Assembly: GCF_964355755.1 (NCBI RefSeq)
Contig: NC_092672.1
Coordinates: forward strand, 8,372,001 to 8,432,000
From: Antedon mediterranea
Taxonomy: Eukaryota > Echinodermata > Crinoidea > Comatulida > Antedonidae
Length of the DNA: 60,000 nucleotides
Direction of reading: 5' to 3'
The translations under genes and the position numbers were made by a program. Positions within the stretch are counted from its first letter, which is position 1. Every line of letters starts with the position of its first letter. Under the pieces are notes generated by a model. That model saw only the letters and a list, made by a program, of their open reading frames with translations, did no database searches and was not told the origin of the DNA. This document shows positions 22,805-35,200 of the stretch, one piece after another.

Positions 22805-25800
22805 GTAATTTTTATTTTTTAAATGTGTACCACCATTTAAATTATAAATCAGTTGCAGAGCTGCAAAAGGGTAGATATAAAAAATCAAAATCAAACAAAA
22901 AATCTGCCTCAATATAAATTTATTAACACAAATTAATAAAGTTATATTGAGGCAGTTTTTAACATTTACTGTAAACTTGGTGGTTTGTTATTGTGAGTAC
23001 AGTACCTTACCATGCTCAGCACACTGCTGGAATAATTGAGGAACAAACAAGACTACACAGATGGAATGTCAATTGGTAATAAGGTAAAACAATTTATAGG
23101 AAAACCATGTTTTTAAATTCAAATACAGTAGGACTAATTTGGTTTGCAGTACAGTAGATTGGCTCTTATATCATATAATTTCTAAATAAAAAGCAGAATA
23201 AAATTATTTTTATGTAGACTAAAATACTAAAGCTTTTAAAGTTTAATTTAAAGTTGAAATAGATGTATTGTAGAATGAATTTAGACACAATTGTCATAAA
23301 ATTGACTGTGCTCAATAAAGACAATTAGGTGAGTCATCGCGATCAACATTTACTTGTTCCCTGATTGTTCCCATTTCCCAGCGACTTTTCCATTAGAGAA
23401 CTATGGAAATTTTAAAATGAACTCAACTATCAAGTCAAATGCCTTTACAGAACTGTAATGAATGCAGACATTAGTCATTTCAGAAATTATGCATTTGTTT
23501 CAGCTTATGTAGAAATGCAAAAAACAACAAAAGGACATTTCTATTATTTAAAACGTATACATTAGCAATTAAATTTAAAATTTAACAGTATAAATATGAA
23601 ATTAAAGATTTTTAGATGCCAATAAATCTATTCAAATTATAGTGTTACATTGTATGAATGATTCTAGAATATAATATAATTATAGATTTATTGAAAGTAA
23701 TTTGCTAAAGTAATTTACTAAAATGCCAAGTCAATTTTGATAAATAGCAGTTTTTAAAGTCTTCACTCGCTTTGATGTTACGCTAGGCCTAGGCAGCCAA
23801 GCACCACCAAGCAACACGTACCTGCGCTTCGCTCAAATTTACCACAGTCATATTTTGGACGCGCCTCAATATTTCGTTGCCATGCGAAACAGATTTTTTT
23901 ATGACTTACGAAAACGAATACGTGTGTGTGACGTATCCGTTTTCGTTATCATATTCGTAAGATTGCGAAACCTCTCTATTGTAGACAGAGCTTTAAACAA
24001 ATCTTTGATCCACCTATGACATTTGAAAAAGCATGGTTTGCAGTGGCGGATCTAGGGGGGGGTGAATAGGGTGGCTAGCCACCCCCCTTAATTCTCAAGA
24101 AAAAAAGATGCAACCTAATCGCGATTGACCGTCGCTAGACGTGGATTAATCTTTTAATTAAGAAGAGTAGCTAGCTAGGCCCTACTAGAGCTTGTAGGGT
24201 TAGCATTAATAGTTGTGTGTAAATACTGTAGGCCTACACAGCGATAGAGCTATAGAGTTCAATTACTATTATGAATTCAAGAGTTTAAAAAGAAAACACG
24301 ATTTACAATCTTCGGAAAATACCCATTTTCAAAACACACGCTCTCCTAAAACTACCAGCGTCACGTTGTCAAGCTCGCTCCTCGTGTGAATGCTGACGTC
24401 ATCACTCTCCAAAATACACCATTTTTCATTGCAGTTAACACTTTGACTGCCAGAGGTTTTTCCAGTTTGAAACTGCCACCGGCAGCGTTTATAGCCCAAT
24501 TCGATGTTTTTATTAAAGCTGATTGAAACTATGTATGTGATCTGATTTACATGTAATTTAGACTAAAATAATCATATAGATTTTAGCTTTACAATGGTAC
24601 CAAGAACGATTTTCAAATCGCAATATGTAAATCGTAATAGTAAAATGAAAGTAACCCACTTTTTGAGTTTTTCGTAGTTTCGCGCAAGAAAGTCGAGATA
24701 TTCGCGATTTTGTGCAAGACATCACAATATGAAAATATTGCCCGGTGAGATCAACAAACAACGAAAAAGTTACTTACACGGCACCGGTAGGCCTAAAAAA
24801 CAAGTTATCACTATCGAAAAATGTACTACATTTTATAAATCATAAATCTTACATCAATGTTTCGCCAAAATCCACATAGTAAAGACACCAGGCCTAGTTA
24901 ACTAGGCCTAAAGTTGGTCCGGAACCGTTTTACGACTATGCCTAGGCTATAGCCTAGTACTACTAGCCTAGCTAGTAAACTGGTGATAATATTCATACCA
25001 TTTCTAAACAAGTTTGTTGCGTGAAACTCGGTCACTTACAGTGAAACACCAAAACAATTAGGGTATACATACAATAATAAAATTAAAGACTTCTTATTGA
25101 AAATTCATCCATTATTTTTTATTCAGATAACAAACAAACATGCCAATCCACATAAACCTTTGTAATGCTTCGGCGGCATAGCTAGCGCGCGACCGATACA
25201 CAATGCGCCAAACCATCGCTGTACGCGCTACTGTGATGCGCGGTGTATGTTATTTCGACAGGTACCATTTTGACAATCGTTCGTAACCAGATTAGTTACT
25301 TTCAAAAGGTAAAAAATTCACGGTCCAGACCGAATTTAGTGTCCATATTTATAGTATATACCAATAATTAACCTATCTACCGGATTTTGTAAAAAAACTC
25401 GAAAAACGAAGATCTTCGTGTTTGGCAGTCAAGCGTTGTGTTTCCAAAAACGAAGATCTTCGTGTTTGGCAGTCAAAGTGTTAATATCCGCCGCCCTGGT
25501 CCGTGTGTGCACAAGCGTTAGCGTGGTATATTTACACCCCTGAGTGGAGTGTAATATCGGGAACTTTTTTCTCGCGCATGAAAATTTTTTGTATAATATT
25601 ATGGTATGCAGTATAAACGATAAAAATAAACAAGAAACATGGTGTTCTTTTATTATTTTATAGGCATAAAATAAACATGAAATGTCTTGTAGGTACATGG
25701 GACGGCCGAAAAAAGTTTTTTTATTTGCGTTATAGACACGGCGATTACTGCGATCATTGTATACCAAATTACATTGAGTTATTTACCCGGCTGTAGGGTA

Positions 25801-28800
25801 TATATCTCTGAGGTTAACAGACCACCAAAACACGGTACACAACACATGCACTCTATCGAGGCATTTTCGGAGTACCGCATTAATGTTCATTTTGTTTGAA
25901 GGTTTTTCGATCAAAGTTTATTATTAGTTCGTCGAAAAAGATCCGTACAGTATTTAGGAAGGATATACTGTATTTAAATTTACATTATGTAATATTTGTT
26001 ATTAAGTGTGATGGAAACAGTTTCTCTAGCCTATTAAACAGTGTGTAAGCATCTATTTTTTTAAAAATTTTCGGAGCCTCGGGAGGGGGACACCCCTCCC
26101 AAACCCTCCCCGCTCCGTGCTACGCACCTCGTTTGCCACTTTCGTGGCCACCCCCCCTCGTCAGATCCTAGATCCGCCACTGGGTTTGAATCAACCAGGT
26201 TTTAATACAGGCCAACTGTACTCAATGAATTTGTGTTTACACAATCCTAAAAATATAGTACTTGATGAATCAACAATTTTAATAATATACAGGCTGTTAT
26301 GATATCAACCAAAAGTTGTGTCAAATATTAATAAGAAACCAAATATGATAGACTGTACTATATTTAAAACGCAAGTTTATTTATTAAAACAAATTAATTC
26401 ATTTCCTTAAAAGTCGGTACTCAACTTTAATCGGACACAAACTCAACGCAAGCTCAGTGGTCTATAGTATAGAGAGTTTGTCAGAGGCAAAATGTTTTCC
26501 TACAATCCAATTCTCTATTGTTGAAATTCTATTTTTAAAGTCGCTTTCAAGGTAATATATTGACTACCATGGTGATTGAATGGGTTCAATGAATTTGGAC
26601 CAAATTTGTTTTGCTTACCATCCTTATGTATACAGTACAGTATTGTATCATTTGTGTACATCATGTCGCGATTACTTTATTATCTTTTTATGAGTACATA
26701 GATTAAAAACTAAACACATACTCTTTTTAATATAAGTTTATAACTTGTAACTTTTGTGGTAATCTTTTTTTTTTTTAACAATTGAATGACATGTACCATC
26801 ATTTTATTGACTCCTTTTTTTTAAATAATGGTCAAAATGTAAAAAAAAACAATGTTACTTGTTAGAATTATGTGATTATATAAAGAAAGGATCCACCCAT
26901 GACATGCACTATATTTTATTATATTTTCAGTACCTTTGGTTCAAACGATTATTTGATCACAGACGATTAGTTTGGCCATTTAAAAATAAAAAATGTCCCT
27001 GTATCCCTTTTTAAAGTCCCACAGAATTGTGTAAACTGCTGTACACTATCAAACTTTATATAACAACAAATTGTATGTGCCCACATGGCCATGATGTCAT
27101 ATCACTACCATATTTAAGCATCACTACCATATTTGAACAAATCACACTTTAAAAAAAAAAAATAGTTTGATAGTGTACTGTAGACTTTAGCTTTAGAAAA
27201 TGTTTTCTACTTGTTTTTGAAATAAAAATGTTCTCATCTCACAAACTAGTGTCGAGGAGACCATGTAAGTTTTATTTGGAGCCATGGTGTAGCTTTTAAA
27301 AATTAAATGATTTTATAAGCCTACACAATATTGTAATTTGATTTAATTCGTTATGAAATCATAATTGTAAGATTAGACATGCAGTAAAAGTCACTTTGTT
27401 ATTTTCAACAACCTTCCCTATAAGTTCAAATGTGAAAATAACACACCTAGGTACCGGTAATAAAATTGCTTAAGAAACCAATGAGGTGTAAAGTGCCTGT
27501 GTCTGCTTTATGAGCCAACTAATCCCAAGACAGTATGTGTTTATCCCAGTAAGTACTTGCGGTTAATGTCTAAAAAGAGAATAATTATTCAAATTTTACA
27601 AGTTCGAAAAGGAATATATGATACATTTAGTAAAACAAACCACTTACACCCCGTCCCCCCTTACGAATCATCTTTTCACCCTATTAGAAGGACCTTTTCT
27701 TATGAAATGAACGAGGGACACTTAAGAGAGCCTAAAATTATGTTATATAAACTAAACTAAAAATAGGCACAGAAAAATTATTCTAAACCACCCAGTGATA
27801 TACTGAAAATGTATTAATTAATTTGAAACGATAAGATGAGGAAAGAGAGAGAATGAGAAAAAGTCGCCCCAACCAAGATTTCGAACCTGGAACCATTAGA
27901 CCACTGGAGCCTTCATGGTATTGTTCAAACTCGATTGGATAGACTCTTTATTAACTCTCGGTGTGTTAAGGCTAAACAGCACTAGTCCCTCAATTGTACG
28001 CACACGCACCAGAGATCTAATTGATACGCCCTCATCTTTAAGTAGTTTTATTCACAAAGTGGGTTCTCCGAAGAGATACTTTTATATGCAGTATATAAAT
28101 AAACACAGCACACAGGTTCAAGATGACCAACAAGTGTTCTTGGATAAAGACTCTAAACTGAGGTTCAGATACAGTATCAGACTCTACACTAAAAGAACAC
28201 AGATATTTCAAGTACATCTCTCTCCCTAGCTAAAATATGTCTGTAAATTAGGGGTGATGTCAGAGTCATTACAACCATTGTTAGAATGGGTGGAGAGGAC
28301 AATTTTGGATTGGCTTATTATCTAGCTCAATGATGATAACTTTATTAGCAACTACTATTATTAATTGCATTGTGTTTTTAGTCGCGTGCAACGTGACTCT
28401 ACAGCTCACTATGTCGGTCGGTCGGTCGGTAAACACTAACTTGAGCATGTGACTGCAGCCATGTATATGGCCTTATTAGAATACACAATACACTGTACAT
28501 GCCTATAGGTGCTGTACTTGATAAATGTGCTATCTGTTGCCATGGGACATACAACTCAATATGACCATGCACATGAATGTGTCAAGTGTTCTATTTATTC
28601 AATATTTACCTGTCTTTGTCTTCAAACTAATTGTCATAATTCATTCTCATGACTTGTATCATTGCAGTGTATTTAATATTATAATGTTCATGTCTGAATT
28701 TGTTTATTATTGCAAAAAGAACATGCTGTGTGTTGTACTGTACATTCAAGTATAGCAGTACTGTATAGGAAAAATATTTTGTATAAATATGAATATAATT

Positions 28801-29027
28801 AATTATAATAAAAAAGAATTATCATGACATAATTATAATGATATTATAATTATAGTAATATATCAAACCAGATACTGTAGATCATCATCTTGATCATCAT
28901 CATTATCATTATCTTGATCATCATCATTATCATTATCATCATCATTATTATCATCATCATCATTATCATGATCATCATCATTATCATCATCATTATCATC
29001 ATCATTATCATTATCATCATCATCATT

Positions 29028-29071
<44 letters not shown>

Positions 29072-29114
29072 AATCATCATCATTATCATCATTATTATTA
29101 TTATCATCATCATT

Positions 29115-29146
<32 letters not shown>

Positions 29147-29180
29147 TATCATCATTATTATCATCATTATCATCATCATT

Positions 29181-29221
<41 letters not shown>

Positions 29222-32200
29222 TCATCATTCATCATCATCATCACCATCACCATCACCATCATCATCATCATTAATAATACAATCTTAATGTACCAAAATA
29301 AAAAAAACCTGTACAGATTTACCCACTGCTATGAGACTACTCCAGACATCATACTTGTCTTTTTGAAGGGATTCAGTATTATACCTTTATTATTTCATTT
29401 TCATCATGATGACATTTTAATATTTCTTATGAAGCATTATGGCATTGAGTTGTATTCTAAAATTCTTTCTAAGAAATACAATACTGTGCTTGTCAATGTC
29501 GTGTTTGAGATTCTGTATTTTGATCATTTGTCATTGTCAGCAATATGGCATTGTCACAGCATATCAAAAGTGAAAACATGATATTAACAACCCATAAAGC
29601 AAACACGAATAGTGGTTAGGTAGGGGTTTATCAAGTATAAATAATGCATGTACTCCAAGAAATACATTCACTATTTCAAATTTACTTGGTGCATTAAATT
29701 GATATTAATATATTTTGATATAATCAAAATCATGGAATGTTAATCTACTGGATGGCATAATAAATGTTGAGATTTGTTTCATTGCGCCGTTCAATTCTTT
29801 ATTTAATAAAATAGTGCTGTTTTCCATCCCATCAAATGGAACAAGTGTGACTAGCTTTACTCTAGGTTAAGTGGCCAAGAAATTACTTATTCCCCAAAAA
29901 ATAGTAAAGCTAAAACTATATGGACTGAAGACTAATTATTGTTTTGGGATGATTAGGGAAGAATGGTATATCTAGTAGAAGATTTAAACAACAAGATACA
30001 AATTGATATCATTTCAAGATATCAAGTTTTAAATAAATTTTTCTTGAAAAGGAAAATAAATAAACATTAAGGATAAATGATTTTATTTTATTCTTTCGTT
30101 TGACTGGATTGCATTTTCAGTAACATAGTACTGCTTTTCAAAATGGTCCATTTACAAGGTTTAAAAGTAGAGAAAGGTTATAAAATATGTACAGAAAAAT
30201 AAAAGCATAGTACATAATTGTAAAGATACAGAAAAGGTAAAAGCCATACATGCCTATACAAAGTATTAACAAATGATAAATAGAAAGAGAATAGAAAGCC
30301 CCAACCAAGGGGTAAATCAACAATGAGCTTGCATTGAGGATAGGGCTTGGTAATGATAGAAATAATTGTAACTGGGCCACAGCCAGAATTACACCAATTC
30401 ATGCCAAAATTTAATTAAAGTAAAAACAAATGTGCGGTGGTGTTTTTTTTTAAAAGTCAACAGTGCCCTCTATCTATTATCGAGGAGTAAAGAGTGCAGT
30501 GTGTGATGTCACAAGTGGTATTATGTGGTGGTGGCTATGTGAGGCGAATCCCCTTTCCGTTGATAAAAAAATTAAAGAATTATGACCATAGATTGATTGA
30601 AATATATATTTATACTGGGTAACCTCTTCAGTCAAAGACTGTCTCCCAGAGGGCCCAGTTGGTGATCAGTGGCTGTGATGTACCAATACACCGGGGTAAC
30701 CCCCTACTCGTCTCGAAAGGTGTACTACTGTAGGTTCTTTAAAGTGCACATGAGCTAGTTGTGTACACTGGACCTACGGTTTATAGTCCTTATCCGAGAA
30801 GACTCGTTCTACCACCAGAACCATGGAGTGAGTGAGCCTCGAACCCCTGCCGATGTAATTACGGTTCCACTGTCTTAACCGCTCGGCCACTCACTCACAC
30901 AGATTCAATCATTCATATCTTTCTTTATTCTGGAAAACTCATTCAATACATAAGTACTGGTCTCCCATGAGGGAACTACAAAATTAAAACAAAATATATA
31001 CATTAAAAAAAATCGAGTGTACAGTGGCTTTATCGTAAATTTGCTTGTGTTTAAACTGTATTCCATATTTTGATGCAGAAAACCACACATATATACATCA
31101 AAATTTAGTTATCTTTGTAATCCAGGAGAAAATGTGGGAAACCAGGAGCACAATGTTAGGCCAGAAGACAAAGTATAAAATATGGGAGTATACCGGCATC
31201 AATGCAAACTACTGTACTGTAATACAGTGCCAACCTACAAACACAATACAAATACATTGTTGTAACTTCTGCGTAGCCAGGCCATGGGGTATAGAAAATA
31301 TGAGAATGCATGACACTAATAATGACATAATTGTTTGCAGGGACTTTCCCTTATTGTTGTTAAATTCTTTTAAAATGTATTTCCTTGTCTTACTTTTATT
31401 TTCCTTTTCTTACTTTTATTTTCCTTTTCTATTGATAAACAATAATTGTTGTCTCTGTTAACCTCCCATAGTCTACTACTATACAGTATTTTAATAGTAC
31501 AGTATTTGAAAATTGACCAACAAAGAGATTACAATTTAAGATCTTGAAGTGTTCCACCTAGAAGCAACTCCGAGCAAATACCCTGTATTTCTAAACCAAT
31601 TTCCATATGCTAAATTAATTACCAAGCATGCTGTATTCATGCATCCAACAGCAAGAAACTATGATGTAATGTACTTATGAACTGCTGTCTCATTTGAGGC
31701 TTAGGGAGTAGAGTAGAATTTGTAAAGCTCTGTCTACACTATCAAACTAGATGACAAAAGTGTGATGTGCTCAAATATGGTAGTGATATACCCAAATATG
31801 GTAGTGATATGACATCATCTCCATATATGGGCACATCACATGTTTTGTAAAATAAAGTCTGATAGTGTAGACAGAGCTTTAAGGGAGTGGTGTAGAACGT
31901 GTTACATTCCAGGCACTTTGTTAGGATTGAACACTGGACCTTGGAATTGGAAGGCAAGCATGTTAACCACCAAGCAACCAGTATATTAATACCATAGATA
32001 TCTCGATTCTATACAGCCCTTTGCATTAATACTGTACATATGTTCAAAGGCGCTTCACACAAAGCAATATAAAACTTTACTACAGAATATAAAAATCTTA
32101 CTCTGATACTATTAATTTATATTCATTTTATCCTCAGAACTGTAGTGAAAATTTTTTTTTATAATAAAAATAATGTTCAATTTATATAGCGCAAAATGCA

Positions 32201-35200
32201 GGGCACCTCTAATCTAAGCGCTGAACAATCAACAGAATATGTAAAAGCACAAAATTAATTAATGTTGAATAAAGTGCAAATTAAAAAGGTGGGATTTGAG
32301 GAGTTGTTTGAATGTGGCGAGTGATTCAGTTTTCCTGATTGAGTTTGGAAGGGTGTTCCAAAGAACAGCAGCTGACCATGAAAAGATGCGTTGTCAATAA
32401 TATTTTAGTAAATTATAATATGATTTACAAGACTGAAGACCATCTTGTATAACGTACTGTACATCTTCTAATCTATTATTTCTATTACCATTTTACAGTA
32501 GTCAAGTATTGTAATCGGCCCTCTAGTATTGTAACTATCTATGGTATGACCTACTAAACAATTGGCACACTTTGTACTCAATTTCCAAATGTTACCAAAA
32601 TGGAAATTTATATCTTACAATTTGATTACATAGAAACCTGATAGCATCCAACCAAGAAGGCGACTTACAGTTTCATAGAAAGATGAGATTAAATTGTTTT
32701 CCATTTCCAAGAATGTGTGTGGCATTTAAAAGTAACAGAAATGCTGATTTGTTACACTATCCCAGAATGCACAGAGGTGCATTGATGGTAACCATATTTG
32801 GTAAAACAAAATTAGAGTATTTATTATTTGCTGTGGAGAAGAGATAACGTTTCTGTTTCTTTTTTGTTCATTTTTAGAATATATACTATTCTAGTAAAAT
32901 TGTAATCTATATTTTATTCAATAAAAAGAGAAAATATAAAACTGTCTGACAGAAAGTAAATTTGCACAATTATAGTTTCTAGGTTATATTATAATACATT
33001 TGAATGAATGAGAGTAAAAAATTAATATTGTCGAACAATAATAAAATACAGTAGATTTCTTAAAATCTATTCTGGTCCTCAATCTTAATTACAGTTAATA
33101 AGTAATAATTGTTCAGTAAATAAACCATGGTAAACTAAGCCTAAATACTGTACTATAATTATTATTACTAAAATTAAAATATTTAATATAACTTAATTAT
33201 GTAAATTATTAATATGGTAGTATAGTATAATAAATACACTCCTTAATTTTTTTATTTTAATTTATAAAAACTGTTAATTTATTGCTATCAATTTGAATTT
33301 CTCAACACCAATTTACTAAAATCTATTTTGATTACAATATACATGCTATTTTTATTGATAAATTTATGATTATTTATTCAAGCAAAGAAGATAAATTAGA
33401 TTGCAATTGTAATTATTTTATGATCAATCCTTTTTTCACTTTCTTAACATTTATTAATATTTTAAGCCAATTTCTACCTACGCTGTGATGATTTATGATA
33501 AAGTAACATATTATCATTTTATACAGCAGGGAATCAGAACCATGTTTAAATCATCACCACAAAATACTCAATTTCAATTTTAAGTTTTCAGTTTCTGTAG
33601 ATAAATTTGTCTGGTAAATTATAAATTATCTGTGTTAATAAATAATTTAACATATTGTGTTATATATTTCATTATTTAATCATTACTTGTACTCCATAAA
33701 CAAATGTTTTAATTTAAGAATATTTCCATTTATATACATATTTCAGGCCCGTAGCCAGGGGGGGTTTTTATGGTTCGGGCGAACCCCCCCCTTTACAGCG
33801 AACCCCCCTTAACCGACTGCGAACCCCCATCCCCGACATGCCCAATACCTCACCCTCATCTCCGAAAATCGTCCAAATACGTGCCCCACAGTACAAAAAG
33901 TTGTTCGTAAATTAAAAAAATCGTAAACTCGTTCGGAATAACTCATACAGTACCTTCTTCCCTGTATGAGCGTACTTCGAGCGATATAGTCTGTAAAGAG
34001 TTGCAAATGAATTGCGGATTTTAACCTGAAAAATAAATGTTTGGTCCCTGCATGTAACATGATATTGACGCGTCTCACAGCGAGCTGGGGGACGAACGAT
34101 TCGTACAAAGGACACCGCCAGACAACTGCGTACCAATTGTTTAGATCACTGGCAGTCAGGCAGCATGCATAAAGTATATAGCCTTCCGACATACATCAGT
34201 ATTTATGTGTGGCTATGAAGTATAATGTATCATAGAGGATTATAGTGAATATTAATATTTTACACTATAATATCTATGGTATCATGTACTGTAATTCACA
34301 TTATGGCATCCGATTATTTTTTTCTAGACCACCAGCCGATACGTACTCAAATGTATCAATATCACCTATTTACATTGGCATATTTAATTTCCTCAACAAA
34401 TTGCTGTAAATAAATATTATAGATAGAGCTATAATAAGAATTGCATTTGCCTTCACCCAGTGTGCTTTTTTCGGGGCTTCTCCTAGACGTACGTTCGCAT
34501 TGAACTTGAACGCAAAACAAAATATCGAGTAAATGATCAAACAATCGGCGGTTCCGCACAGAGCACGCGCATCTAACATACGGCAACAAATGTTATCGTT
34601 TAAATAGTCCACGAGTCCAAGTACGATCGTTTTGCTCATTGGGAGAATGCTGCATGAGAGTGTCTTTTCCGGCCATCTAGGGGTGTCATTTAACAAAATT
34701 TGCTTCGCCTCAGGCCCCACCCCAGGGGGGGGGGGTAGGTATGGGGGTGGGGGATGACCCAAATACTTAGTGTGCGAACCCCCCCTTGACAGATCCTGGC
34801 TACGGCCCTGTATTTTATTTTTTTTTGTAATAGGGGCTTCTGAGATTCCCCCTTTCCATTTGTTTTTTTTTCTCTTTGTACTATATGGCTCTTTATGTAT
34901 ATTTATGAATGTGTATGGTATGATGAATGGAAATAAGTAAAGAAAGAATTTTTTTTTTTTCATTAACCTTTAAAGGGCAATTTACACAGACGAGCACGAA
35001 CGGTAACCGGAAAACCGCGTAGCTTGTCCGACGTAAATCTATATCCTGAGTGGGTTTCCACTCCACTGCCCATCCGCTCCGCTTTTGTGTATGGTCATAA
35101 GACACTTGTACATAGATTATATGTGGTTTGTATTACCGCTTACCGTTACCGCTTACCGTTACCGTTACCGCTCGTCTGTGTAAGTTGACCTTTACACTTC

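Noticed and set aside
25429-25767. 112-residue minus-strand frame as a possible transposase piece
   Set aside because: It crosses the boundary of the TTAA element into the outer element and contains no recognisable motif.
27915-28229. 104-residue plus-strand frame
   Set aside because: It overlaps the SINE-3 copy in the opposite orientation; no family resemblance.
28850-29288. Long open frames (poly-Asp, poly-Met, poly-Ile) on both strands
   Set aside because: They are translations of the CAT/ATC microsatellite in different frames.
31045-31461. 138-residue plus-strand frame
   Set aside because: Low-complexity hydrophobic end, no conserved pattern and no splice context; probably chance in AT-rich intron.
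33809-34963. Minus-strand frames of 127 and 197 residues
   Set aside because: They lie in or across the ends of the hAT-like element, show no transposase motif and read through poly-C/G and foldback sequence.
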